64,000 nt of DNA from Roseomonas gilardii subsp. gilardii (GTDB lineage: Bacteria > Pseudomonadota > Alphaproteobacteria > Acetobacterales > Acetobacteraceae), in contig NZ_CP095554.1 in assembly GCF_023078375.1 (NCBI RefSeq), positions 620,001-684,000 on the forward strand, written 5' to 3'. The translations under genes and the position numbers were made by a program. Shown one piece after another: positions 11,001-19,105 of the stretch. The stretch's first letter is position 1; each line of letters starts with the position of its first letter. The notes below the pieces were generated by a model, which saw nothing but the letters and a program-made list of their open reading frames with translations, was not told where the DNA came from and did no database searches.

Positions 11001-12619
11001 GCGCCGCCGGAATCCCCCATGCCCAGGCGCTGGAAGCCTGGCGCGCCGCCTCCCCCGCCCCGGCCAGGGCGCTGGACCTGCCGGTGCCGGAACTGCTGTC
11101 CGCCTATCATCCGGACCGCCAGCCGGGCGCCATGGTGACGCTGCGGGTCGGCGCCAGTGCCGGCCAGGAATGCCCGGCCATCCTGGCGGACCTGCTGCAG
11201 GCGGATTCGCTGCTGGAGGATGTGGACATCGCCGGCGCCCCGATGCTGGACGCGGACGTGCTGGTGATCGGCGGCGGCGGCGCGGGCTGCGTCGCGGCGC
11301 TGACCGCCGCGCGGGCCGGGGCGCGGGTGCTGCTCGCCACCAAGCTGCGCATCGGCGACAGCAACACGGTGATGGCGGAGGGCGGCATCCAGGCCGCGGT
11401 CGGCGCCGAGGACAGCCTGCAACGGCATTTCGAGGACACGCTGCGCGCCGGCCACTTCGCCGCCGACAAGGAACTGGTGGCGGCGCTGGTCTCCGGCGGG
11501 CCGGCGGCGATCCGCTGGCTGATCCAGGAGGGGATGAGCTTCGACCTCACCGAGGGCAGCCAGCGCATGGGCGGCACGCTGCTGCGCAAGAAGCCCGGCG
11601 GCGCCACCGCGGCCCGGCTGCTCTCCTACCGCGACTTCACCGGGCTGGAGCTGATGCGGGCGCTGCGCGAGGCGACGCTGCTGCAACCGGGGATCACCAT
11701 CCTCGACCGCCATCCGGCGCTGGAACTGCTGAGCGACGACCGCGGCCGCTGCGCCGGGGCGGTGCTGCACGACTTCGCGCATGGCCGCCCGGTGCTGGCC
11801 CGGGCCGGGGCGGTGGTGCTGGCCACCGGCGGCTCCGGGCGGCTGCACCTCGCGGGCTTCCCGACCTCGAACCACTACGGCGCCACGGCGGACGGGCTGG
11901 TGCTGGCCTATCGCCTCGGCGCCCCGTTGCGGGAGGTGGACAGCTTCCAGTACCACCCGACCGGCATCGCTTGGCCTCCGCATATGGAGGGTGCCCTGGT
12001 CAGCGAGGCGGCACGCTCCTCCGGCGCCTTCCTGGTGAACGGGAAGGGCGAGCGCTTCGTGGACGAGCTGCAGCCGCGCGACGTCGTGGCCTCCGCCATC
12101 CTGCGCGAGATCGCCGAGGGCCGGGGCGTGGAACGCGATGGCAAGGTGGGGATCTTCCTCGACACGCCGACGCTGGAGAAGGGCAAGCCCGGCATCCTGG
12201 AGAAGAGCCTCGTCACCCTGCGCCATCTCGCCCATCGCGGCGGCTTCGATCCGGCCGAGGAACCCTTCCTGATCCGCCCGACGCTGCACTACCAGAATGG
12301 CGGCGTGGTGATCGACCCGGAAGGCCACACCGCCATCCCCGGCCTGCTCTGCGCGGGGGAGGTGACGGGCGGGCTGCACGGACGCAACCGCATGATGGGC
12401 AATGCCCTGCTGGAGCTGGTGGTCTTCGGCCGCCATGCCGGTGCCGGGGCCGCGGCCGAGGCGCGTGTGGAACGGCCGCGCAATGTGGGCCTGACGCATC
12501 TCGCCGACTGGCGCCGGGCCCTGGTGACGCAGGGCCTGCCCCTCACCCGCAAGGCGCCGATGATCTTTCCGCCCTACGGCAACTTCGATGCCGTCACCGA
12601 CCGGGGGATGGCCGCATGA
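10997..12619 (+). CDS. FAD-dependent flavoprotein, SdhA/FrdA/NadB superfamily
   Basis: Flavoprotein of 540 residues. The FAD Rossmann site is LVIGGGGAGCVAALTAARAG near residue 92, after an unusual 85-residue N-terminal leader. Active-site landmarks of fumarate reductases are kept: QYHPTG, the arginine of PRDVVASAI, the histidine of TLHYQNGG and HGRNRMMGNAL. The GEGG segment that follows the TE motif in succinate dehydrogenase/fumarate reductase is replaced (SEAARSSGAFLVN). The substrate may thus differ from fumarate/succinate. ATGA overlaps join it to the iron-sulfur gene before and the NuoF-like gene after. A cytosolic NADH:dicarboxylate (or enoate) reductase is my inference. Confidence 0.82.
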   Translation: MSAAGIPHAQALEAWRAASPAPARALDLPVPELLSAYHPDRQPGAMVTLRVGASAGQECPAILADLLQADSLLEDVDIAGAPMLDADVLVIGGGGAGCVAALTAARAGARVLLATKLRIGDSNTVMAEGGIQAAVGAEDSLQRHFEDTLRAGHFAADKELVAALVSGGPAAIRWLIQEGMSFDLTEGSQRMGGTLLRKKPGGATAARLLSYRDFTGLELMRALREATLLQPGITILDRHPALELLSDDRGRCAGAVLHDFAHGRPVLARAGAVVLATGGSGRLHLAGFPTSNHYGATADGLVLAYRLGAPLREVDSFQYHPTGIAWPPHMEGALVSEAARSSGAFLVNGKGERFVDELQPRDVVASAILREIAEGRGVERDGKVGIFLDTPTLEKGKPGILEKSLVTLRHLAHRGGFDPAEEPFLIRPTLHYQNGGVVIDPEGHTAIPGLLCAGEVTGGLHGRNRMMGNALLELVVFGRHAGAGAAAEARVERPRNVGLTHLADWRRALVTQGLPLTRKAPMIFPPYGNFDAVTDRGMAA

Positions 12620-13866
12620 CCGCCGTGCTCACCGCCGAGGCGATCCGGGTCGGCCCGGACCTCGCCGCCTGGCTCAGGGCCGGGGGCGGCCAGGGGCTGG
12701 AACGCGCCCTCGCCGATCCCGGCGGCATCATTCCCGCGCTGGAGGCGTCCGGGCTGCGCGGACTGGGCGGTGCCGGCTTCCCCACCCACCGCAAATGGGC
12801 CGCCGTGGCGGCGCAGCCGCCTTTCCCCGGGGGCGGCGGCAAGTGGATCATCTGCAACGGCAATGAGGACGAGCCCGGCACCTTCAAGGACCGCTTTCTG
12901 CTCTCCCGCACGCCGCATCAGGTGATCGAGGGCGCGCTGATCGGCGCCCTGGCGGTGAAGGCGAACCGGATCGCCCTCTACGTCAACCCGCGCGAGACCG
13001 CCTCCGTGAAGGCGCTGCGCGCCGCCGCCGATGCCTGGCGCGCGCATCCGCTGCTGGCCCGCGTCGCGGAATCCGTCGGCACGCCGCTGCAGCTCCGTGT
13101 CTGCGAAAGCTCCGGCCTCTATGTCGGCGGGGAGGAGACGGCGGCGGTGGCCAGCGTCATGGGCGGCTTCCCCTTCCCGTCGCTGAAGCCGCCCTTCCCG
13201 GCGGAAAAGGGCGTGGATGGCGCGCCGACGCTGCTGAACAATGTCGAGACCTTCGCCCATGTTCCCCACATCCTCCGCCATGGCGCGGCATGGTACCGGG
13301 GGCTGGGCATCGGAGAGGCGGTGGGCACCAAGCTCTACTCGCTGTCCGGCGACGTGCTGCGGCCGGGCCTGCACGAGTTGCCGATGGGCACCTCGCTGCG
13401 GGAGCTGGTCTTCCGCTGTGGCGGCGGCATGCTGGCCGGCAAGGCCTTCAAGGCGGTCTTCACCGGCGGCCCGTCCAACACGCTGCTGACCGACCGTGAC
13501 CTCGACGTCGCACTGGATTTCGACAGCCTGCGCGCCCGCGGCTCGCGCCTTGGCACCGGCGCCATGATCGTGGTGGGCGAAGGCACCAGCATCCTGCGCA
13601 AGACGGCGGAATACGTCGCCTTCTTCGCGGCGAGCTCCTGCGGCCAGTGTCCCTCCTGCAAGATCGGCACGCACCAGGTCTCGCGCATCCTCGAACGCAT
13701 CGAGGCCGGGGCCGGCCGCCCCACCGATCTCGCGGCGCTGGAGAACCTGACACGGCTCCTGCCCGGCTCCGGCCGCTGCGGGCTGGTGGACGGCGCAGCC
13801 ACGGTGCTGGCCAGCTCCCTCGCCACCTTCCGGAACGAGTACGAACGGGCCCTCGGCCTGGACTGA
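12616..13866 (+). CDS. NuoF-like NADH dehydrogenase (FMN, 4Fe-4S) subunit
   Basis: 416-residue NADH-oxidising module. The FMN/NADH site motifs GLRGLGGAGFPTHRKW and GNEDEPGTFKDR, the VGGEETA segment and LLNNVETFAHVP all match complex I subunit F, and the C-terminus holds the 4Fe-4S site SSCGQCPSC with a distal cysteine in GRCGLV. The NADEGEPGT of NuoF reads NGNEDEPGT here. No nuoE or other complex I genes are adjacent, so it is not part of respiratory complex I. Together with the two upstream genes (all joined by four-base overlaps) it should take electrons from NADH and pass them to the iron-sulfur protein and flavoprotein. Confidence 0.87.
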   Translation: MTAVLTAEAIRVGPDLAAWLRAGGGQGLERALADPGGIIPALEASGLRGLGGAGFPTHRKWAAVAAQPPFPGGGGKWIICNGNEDEPGTFKDRFLLSRTPHQVIEGALIGALAVKANRIALYVNPRETASVKALRAAADAWRAHPLLARVAESVGTPLQLRVCESSGLYVGGEETAAVASVMGGFPFPSLKPPFPAEKGVDGAPTLLNNVETFAHVPHILRHGAAWYRGLGIGEAVGTKLYSLSGDVLRPGLHELPMGTSLRELVFRCGGGMLAGKAFKAVFTGGPSNTLLTDRDLDVALDFDSLRARGSRLGTGAMIVVGEGTSILRKTAEYVAFFAASSCGQCPSCKIGTHQVSRILERIEAGAGRPTDLAALENLTRLLPGSGRCGLVDGAATVLASSLATFRNEYERALGLD

Positions 13867-13894
13867 ACCGCCCTTGCGTCGCGCTTCGTGTCCA

Positions 13895-14216
13895 GCCCCG
13901 GGGGAGAGGCGCTGCCTCTCCCGCCGGACCCCCTCTCCGCCGGGGACCGAAGCCGGTCCCCAGACCCCGGGCTTTCGTGGGCGTCGGTGGCTGCCGTCAG
14001 TCTGCTGGCTGATCCCCGGGCGCAGGTGGATCCGCGGGTCTCCCGAAAAGAAGAAAAACACCCTCTCTGCACTGGTGGCACCGGCAGTCGCCGGAGAGCC
14101 ATGCTCTCCGGCGTGATCTGGCCGCAGCAGGAGCCAACGAATGGGGTCCAGGGCGCGCAGCGTCCTGGCGGATGGGGGTTCCGGGGGGGAAAGGCAGAGC
14201 CTTGCCCCCCGGGGGA
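13895..14216 (+). repeat. Multi-hairpin intergenic element, long copy
   Basis: Best-formed copy of the dispersed element, between convergent genes. In order: GAGAGGCGCTGCCTCTC hairpin at the left end, GGGGACCG-AAG-CCGGTCCCC at about 13945, a conserved GGACCCCGGGCTTTCG-type stretch, a GATCCCCGGGCGCAGGTGGA stretch, an A-rich GAAAAGAAGAAAAACACC run, the core hairpin CGCCGGAGAG-N5-CTCTCCGGCG at 14089-14113, CCAGGGCG-N5-CGTCCTGG near 14148, and a closing AAGGCAGAGCCTT hairpin. The region 13867-14235 holds no gene. Confidence 0.87.
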
Positions 14217-14235
14217 CAGGGCAACGCCGGACCAA

Positions 14236-14844
14236 TCAGGCCCGCAGGTTCGTCGGCTCGTGCAGGATCAGGCGGCCGGGGGGCCGGCCGTGCAGGGCCC
14301 GCAGCAGTTGCGTGGCGAGGCAGGCATCCTCCAGCGCCCCGTGCTGCTCGCTTTCGCGGGCGAGGCCCAGCGCCGCCGAGGCGGCGTCCAGCCCGGCGCG
14401 TTCGCCAGGGCGGTAGAGGCGCCAGGCACGCAGGGTGCAGTATTCCCCCCGCCAGGGCCGGGCGAGGCCCAGCCGGTCGAATTCCCCGCCCAGCATGCGG
14501 CGGTCGAAGGCCAGGTTGTGCGCACAGGCCACGGCGCCCTCGAAGAAGGCGGCGACCTCTCCGGCATGGGCTTCGAAGGATGGCTGGCGGGCCAGGAAAC
14601 GGTCGGTCAGCCCATGGACCCGCACCGCGCCCGGATGGCAGCGCCGCCCCGGCGCGAAGACGAGGTGCAGCGTGGCCACCACGTCCAGCGCAGGGTCCAG
14701 CCGGACCGCGCCGAGGGAAACGACCCGGTCGCCGATGGTGCAGCCGGTGGTTTCGGTATCGAAGACCACCACGTCGCTCTGGAGGGAAAGCACAGGGTGC
14801 GCCAGGGGAGATAAGGTGGCGGGTTTCGTGGCGAAGTCCATCAT
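14236..14844 (-). CDS. DEDDh 3'-5' exonuclease, DNA polymerase III epsilon-like
   Basis: Stand-alone exonuclease of 202 residues of the DnaQ/RNase T fold. The three acidic motifs are intact: FDTETTG (Asp 29, Glu 31), AHNLAFDRRM and H-GALED (His plus Asp), giving a DEDDh active site. The start MMDFATKP (ATG at 14842-14844) has an AGGA ribosome site; a further ATG three codons upstream is possible. The C-terminus lacks the tau/alpha-binding tail of true DnaQ, so a repair or RNA-trimming role is as likely as proofreading. It diverges from endonuclease V, suggesting a small DNA-repair neighbourhood. Confidence 0.88.
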   Translation of the reverse strand: MMDFATKPATLSPLAHPVLSLQSDVVVFDTETTGCTIGDRVVSLGAVRLDPALDVVATLHLVFAPGRRCHPGAVRVHGLTDRFLARQPSFEAHAGEVAAFFEGAVACAHNLAFDRRMLGGEFDRLGLARPWRGEYCTLRAWRLYRPGERAGLDAASAALGLARESEQHGALEDACLATQLLRALHGRPPGRLILHEPTNLRA

Positions 14845-14964
14845 CCCCGCCATCCTAGGACAGCCCGGCGCGTTCCGGTATGGCCGGTGGCCCGTTCCGC
14901 CCGGCCCAACCGGAGGGTGTCCCACCTGTTTCACATGGAGCAAGGCGAGAGGAACGGCACGGGG

Positions 14965-15729
14965 ATGCGTCAGGAAATCCCGGAGGACTGGCTCCATCCA
15001 CCCGATCTGGGCCGCGCCCGGCAGGTGCAGCGGGAGATGGCGGCCCGGGTGGTGCGGGAGGATGCCTTCGGCCCCATCCACCGTCTGGGCGGGGCGGATA
15101 CCAGCCTGGACCGCTTCGACCCGGCGCAGAGGATCTTCGCGGCGCTGGTCACACTCGAGCCGGAGCCAGGCATCCTGGGGGATGGCGCCGGAGTGGAAAG
15201 CCCGGTGGAAAGCCAGGCGGCGGTGCTGCGCGCGCCCATGCCCTATGTGCCGGGCTTCCTCGGCTTCCGGGAGGTGCCGGTGCTGGTGGAGGCCTGGCGG
15301 CACCTGGAGCGGAAACCCGATCTGGTGATGGTGGACGGCCATGGCGCCAGCCATCCAAGGGGGCTCGGCGTCGCCTGCCATCTCGGCGTGGTGCTGGACG
15401 TGCCCACGATCGGCGTGGCGAAATCGCGGCTCTTCGGCCATCCGGATGGAGAGCTGGGGCCGGAACCGGGCGACCGGGTCAACCTCGTCCATGAGGGGCA
15501 GGTGCTGGCCGTGGTGCTGCGGACGCGGCGGCGCTCCAACCCCGTCTATGTCTCCGTGGGACACCGCATCTCCCTCGCCAGCGCGGTGGAATGGGTGCTG
15601 CGCGGCCTGCGGGGCTACCGCCTCCCGGAAGCGACGCGGCAGGCCCATCTGGCGGCGAACGCGGCGCGCCTCGCCCTGGGAATGCATGCGGAGGCGGCCG
15701 GCGGCGCAACGGAAGGCCGCTCCCCTTGA
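14965..15729 (+). CDS. nfi: Endonuclease V (deoxyinosine 3'-endonuclease)
   Basis: Repair nuclease of 254 residues that nicks DNA one base 3' of deoxyinosine. The catalytic aspartate is in GGADTS (Asp 45), the PYVPGFLGFRE motif and the VDGHGASHPRGLGVACHLG signature are present, with a further PTIGVAKSRLFG block. The ATG at 14965 is preferred because of the GAGAGGA ribosome site; upstream in-frame starts at 14887 (GTG) and 14935 (ATG) lack one. It carries a C-terminal tail slightly longer than in E. coli Nfi. hemH begins 34 bp downstream. Confidence 0.93.
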   Translation: MRQEIPEDWLHPPDLGRARQVQREMAARVVREDAFGPIHRLGGADTSLDRFDPAQRIFAALVTLEPEPGILGDGAGVESPVESQAAVLRAPMPYVPGFLGFREVPVLVEAWRHLERKPDLVMVDGHGASHPRGLGVACHLGVVLDVPTIGVAKSRLFGHPDGELGPEPGDRVNLVHEGQVLAVVLRTRRRSNPVYVSVGHRISLASAVEWVLRGLRGYRLPEATRQAHLAANAARLALGMHAEAAGGATEGRSP

Positions 15730-15763
15730 CCTTGGCCGGCCCCGTGTCATCTCCCGACCATCC

Positions 15764-16935
15764 ATGAGTGTCCCCATTCCCAGGCCCCGCCTCGCCGTGG
15801 TGCTGTTCAACCTCGGCGGACCGGATCGCCCGAGGCCATCAAGCCCTTCCTCGTCAACCTCTTCACCGACCCGGCCATCCTGCGCGTGCCGTCCTTCCTG
15901 CGTGGCGCGCTGGGGCGCTTCATCGCCGGGCGGCGGCTGAAGCCGGCCTCGGAGAACTACGCCCTGCTGGGCGGCCGCTCGCCGCTGCTGGAACTGACGC
16001 GGCAGCAGGCCGATGCGCTGGAGGCGGCGCTGGCCGGGGAGTTCGAGGTCCGCTGCTTCATCGCCATGCGCTACTGGCATCCGTTCTCGGCGGAAACCGT
16101 GGCGGAGGTCGCGGCCTGGGAGCCGGACGAGGCGGTGCTGCTGCCGCTCTATCCGCAATACAGCACCACCACGACCGGCAGCAGCCTGGACGACTGGCAC
16201 GCCGCCTGCGCCGCCGCCGGGTTGCGGGTGCCGACGACGGCGCTGTGCTGCTGGCATTCCGATCCGGGCTTCGCCGCCAGCACCGCGGCCATCCTGCGCC
16301 GGGCCTGGGAGGCGGCGCGGGAGGCGCTGGCACCGGAGGTGCCGCTGCGGGTCCTTTTCTCCGCCCATGGCCTGCCGGAAAGCATCGTGAGGCACGGCGA
16401 TCCCTATCAGTGGCAGGTGGAGCGCAGCGTCGAGGCGGTGGTGGCCCGGCTCGGCCTGCCGGGCGCGGAGCACCGGATCTGCTACCAGTCCCGCGCCACG
16501 CCGCAGAAATGGATCGGCCCTTCCACCGAGGAGGCGATCGCGCAGGCGGCGAAGGACCGTGTGGCGGTGCTGGTCTGCCCCATCGCCTTCGTCTCGGAAC
16601 ATTCCGAGACGCTGGTGGAGCTGGACGTGGAGTACCGCGACCTCGCGGAGAAGGAGGGCGTGCCCGGCTATTTCCGGGTGCCGGCGCAGAACGCCGATCC
16701 GGATTTCATCGCCGCCCTGGCCGGGCTGGTGCGGCAGGCGCGGGACTCGGGCCGGCGGCTCTGTTCCTGGGCGGGCGGGCGGCAATGCCCCAAGGCCCAG
16801 TCCGACTGCCCGCATGCCCGTGCCGCCCAGGGTTCAGCCCAGGGATCATTCCAGGGGGCCATTCCAGGGGGCCATCCCAGGAGTCCGGGCGGACGGCGCG
16901 GCGCGGGCATCGACCGGCCGGCCCGGGTCCAGTAG
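15764..16935 (+). pseudogene. hemH: Ferrochelatase HemH, frameshifted as read
   Basis: Inserts Fe(II) into protoporphyrin IX, the last step of haem synthesis. The N-terminus RLAVVLFNLGGPD is in one frame and the rest (from PEAIKPFLVNLF) in another: one base is missing near 15825, within GGCGGACCGGATCGCCCGAG. The corrected product would be about 390 residues. MRYWHPF, SAHGLPESI (catalytic His) and SEHSETLVELDVEY are present. The C-terminus has CSWAGGRQCPKAQSDC, a cysteine cluster like that of 2Fe-2S ferrochelatases, followed by a low-complexity GGHP-rich tail with a small DNA tandem repeat. hemJ lies two genes downstream. A sequencing indel is the likeliest cause. Confidence 0.85.
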
Positions 16936-16964
16936 GCAGCGGGGAACGGCGACAAGGCGGAGCG

Positions 16965-17635
16965 ATGGGCATGAGGGGTTTCAAGGCGGTCCTGTTCGAT
17001 TGCGACGGCGTCCTGGCCGACAGCGAGCACTTGGTGGACCGGGTGGTGTCGGAGGATCTGACGGCGCGCGGCTGGGCGCTGACGCCGCAGGAATCGGGCG
17101 CCGTCTTCCTCGGCATGGCCCTGCCCGACATGGCGCCGGTGGTGAAGGCGAAGCTCGGCCACCTGCCGCCGGACTGGACACAGGAGCTGAAGCGCAAGGT
17201 GACCGAGACCATGGCGCGGGAGGTGCCGCCCGTGCCGGGGGCGGAGGCGCTGCTGCGACGGCTGCGCCGCTCCCCCTGCCCCTTGCCCTCGCCTCCAACT
17301 CCTCCCGGCTCGAACTCTCCGCCAAGCTCGGCCGGCTGGGCTTCGCGCCGTATTTCGGCGGCCGGATCTTCTCCTTCGAGGATGTGGCGCGGCCCAAGCC
17401 GCATCCCGACATCTACCTCGCCGCGGCGGCGGCCTGCGGCGCGGCGCCGGAGGATTGCGCGGTGATCGAGGACAGCCCGACCGGCGCCCGTGCCGGGGTG
17501 GCGGCGGGCTGCCGGGTCCTGGGCTTCTGCCGGCGGACGGAGCCGGAGGCGCTGCGCGCCGTGGGCGTCTCCGCCCTGTTCCGGGACCTGTCGGAACTGC
17601 CCGGCCTGCTCGGGCTGGAAGAGGAAGCGGCGTGA
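16965..17635 (+). pseudogene. HAD-superfamily phosphatase (phosphoglycolate/beta-PGM type), frameshifted as read
   Basis: Haloacid dehalogenase hydrolase of about 223 residues once corrected. The nucleophile motif FDCDGVLADSE lies in the first frame; the second (ALASNSSRLEL) and third/fourth motifs (KPHPDIYLAAA, VIEDSPTGARAGVAAG) lie in another, with one base lost between about 17262 and 17275 (CTGCGCCGCTCCCCCTG). Residues after the nucleophile aspartate indicate a sugar-phosphate or phosphoglycolate-type phosphatase/mutase; the substrate is not known. A TGATG junction links it to hemJ, so both are probably co-translated. Confidence 0.8.
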
Positions 17636-18090
17636 TGGGCGGCTTTCCGGAGCTGGTCCAGCTCTACCCCTGGACCAAGGCATTGCACCTGATCTCGGTC
17701 ATCGCCTGGATGGCCGGCATGTTCTACCTGCCGCGCCTCTATGTGTACCACAGCGATGCCGCGCCGGGCTCGCCGATGAGCGAGACCTTCAAGGTGATGG
17801 AGCGCCGGCTGCTGCGCGGCATCATCAACCCCGCGATGATCGCCACCTGGATCTTCGGCCTGGCTCTGGTGATGACCCCGGGCGTGGTGGACTGGGGCGC
17901 GGGCTGGTGGCATGCGAAGATGTTCGGCTTCCTGGCCATGAGCGCCCTGCACGGTTACCTCGCCGTCGAGCGCAAGCGCTTCGCGGCCGATGAGCGCCGC
18001 CATTCGGCGGCCTTCTGGCGCGTGGTGAACGAGGTGCCGACGCTCCTGCTGGTGCTGATCGTGATCATGGTGATCGTGAAGCCTTTCTGA
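17635..18090 (+). CDS. hemJ: HemJ-type protoporphyrinogen IX oxidase
   Basis: Membrane haem-synthesis enzyme of 151 residues that oxidises protoporphyrinogen IX to protoporphyrin IX, the substrate of ferrochelatase. Four hydrophobic helices are visible. The family landmarks KALHLISVIAWMAGMFYLPR (conserved His and Arg) and WWHAKMFGF plus LHGYL (second His) are intact. The start overlaps the stop of the HAD gene by one base. Co-location with hemH two genes upstream supports the assignment. Confidence 0.93.
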   Translation: MGGFPELVQLYPWTKALHLISVIAWMAGMFYLPRLYVYHSDAAPGSPMSETFKVMERRLLRGIINPAMIATWIFGLALVMTPGVVDWGAGWWHAKMFGFLAMSALHGYLAVERKRFAADERRHSAAFWRVVNEVPTLLLVLIVIMVIVKPF

Positions 18091-18415
18091 TCCGTCGGCG
18101 GAGGATGCCATCGCCGGACCGGGATAATCACGATAAAGTGATATCAGAACTTGATGTTGTTGCTTCGCAAGGAAGGCTTCGCACGCAAGTGACAGGGCGT
18201 GAGGCCGTGAGAGGAACGGACGCAACCGCGCGGTTTATATTGCGGAATGTCACCTTGGCCCGTGCGGTGTCTGTCCCCCATGGAGCACTGCTGCAATAAT
18301 GCAACAGTGAAACTGGCAGGTTGTGGCTGATCTGCCGCACCCCCATGATGTCAGGGCAGCCAGATCGCGGGACGGATTCGCATCCGGACCCAGCGATGAA
18401 GATGGAGACACGCAA
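18091..18415. other. Intergenic region, promoter-like, AT-richer
   Basis: No gene is supported. Composition drops well below the local GC level around 18120-18330. It includes the inverted repeat ATCAC-N6-GTGAT at 18127-18142 and a second, imperfect one TGCTGCA-ATAA-TGCAACA near 18290-18307. Either could be an operator for the downstream secreted protein, but no regulator family can be assigned. Confidence 0.5.
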
Positions 18416-18958
18416 ATGGCCCAGCGCCATGTGACGATCCTTGCTCTTGCCCTGGCGGCGGGGATCGCGCCGCTCGCCGTTCAGGCCCAGACCACCCTGA
18501 CGCCCAGTCAGGCCACGCCGCGCGACAACAGCAGCTCCGGTTCTACGGCCCGCGAGTTGCGCCCGCTGGCCAGCCAGCCGGACAGCCAGGCCACGCCGGG
18601 CGCGACCCCGCGCGACAACAGCCGCGTCGGTTCCGAAGCACGCGGGCTGCGCCCGCTGACGAGTCAGCCGAACAGCCAGGCCACGCCGGGCGCAACCCCG
18701 CGCGACACGAGCAGCGTCGGCTCCGAGGCCCGTGGCGGCCCCGGCACCGGCCCGTTTCACCGCCGCCCGCGTGCTGCCGCTCCGGCCAAGGCGGCCCCTG
18801 CCAAGGCAGCTCCGGCGGCGCCCGCCGCCACCGGCTCGGGCGTCGTGATCGGCGGTCCGGACGCGGCGAAGAGCACCAGCAACATCAACGGCGCTTTCCT
18901 GGGCGGCGGCGGTGCCTTCGAGCGGATGCCGGACGGCAGCCTGCGTCAGGTCCAGTAA
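18416..18958 (+). CDS. Secreted repeat-containing hypothetical protein
   Basis: Protein of 180 residues with a signal peptide (hydrophobic ILALALAAGIAPLAVQAQ) and, after cleavage, two to three tandem copies of a roughly 28-residue unit built on ATPGATPRDNSRVGSEARG followed by LRPL.SQP. A KAAPAKAAPAAPAA linker and a glycine-rich C-terminus (GAFLGGGGAFERMPDG) follow. The start has GGAG at good spacing. No known domain; the repeats are polar and probably disordered. Periplasmic or surface location is inferred. A strong hairpin terminator follows at 19006. Confidence 0.7.
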   Translation: MAQRHVTILALALAAGIAPLAVQAQTTLTPSQATPRDNSSSGSTARELRPLASQPDSQATPGATPRDNSRVGSEARGLRPLTSQPNSQATPGATPRDTSSVGSEARGGPGTGPFHRRPRAAAPAKAAPAKAAPAAPAATGSGVVIGGPDAAKSTSNINGAFLGGGGAFERMPDGSLRQVQ

Positions 18959-19005
18959 CAACAGCCGCCAGTCCCGCCCTCCGGCGGGGCCGGCCGGAAT
19001 GGCCC

Positions 19006-19038
19006 CAGGGGGAGGCATCGCCTCCCCCTGTTTCATTT
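19006..19038 (+). terminator. Hairpin terminator
   Basis: Perfect 11-bp stem CAGGGGGAGGC/GCCTCCCCCTG (19006-19016 with 19020-19030) closed by a three-base loop and followed by TTTCATTTC. It ends the secreted repeat protein gene and lies before the 3' end of the convergent SCP2 gene. Confidence 0.8.
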
Positions 19039-19105
19039 CATCCGGGCCGCCCTCCGGGCCTCACACGCGATGCCGGTTCGCCGGAGGCCGGACTTTCGCG
19101 GCCTG

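Noticed and set aside
13874-14116. Short frames repeated in several gaps with GDRSRSPDPGLS-like translations
   Set aside because: They are translations of the dispersed hairpin element in different frames; no start signals or conserved frame between copies.
16846-16880. Insertion-sequence end near ATTCCAGGGGGCC repeats
   Set aside because: Only two tandem copies inside a coding tail; no inverted ends or transposase.
15764-16935. Programmed frameshift in hemH
   Set aside because: No slippery heptamer or pseudoknot-like partner is visible, and similar breaks occur in many unrelated genes.
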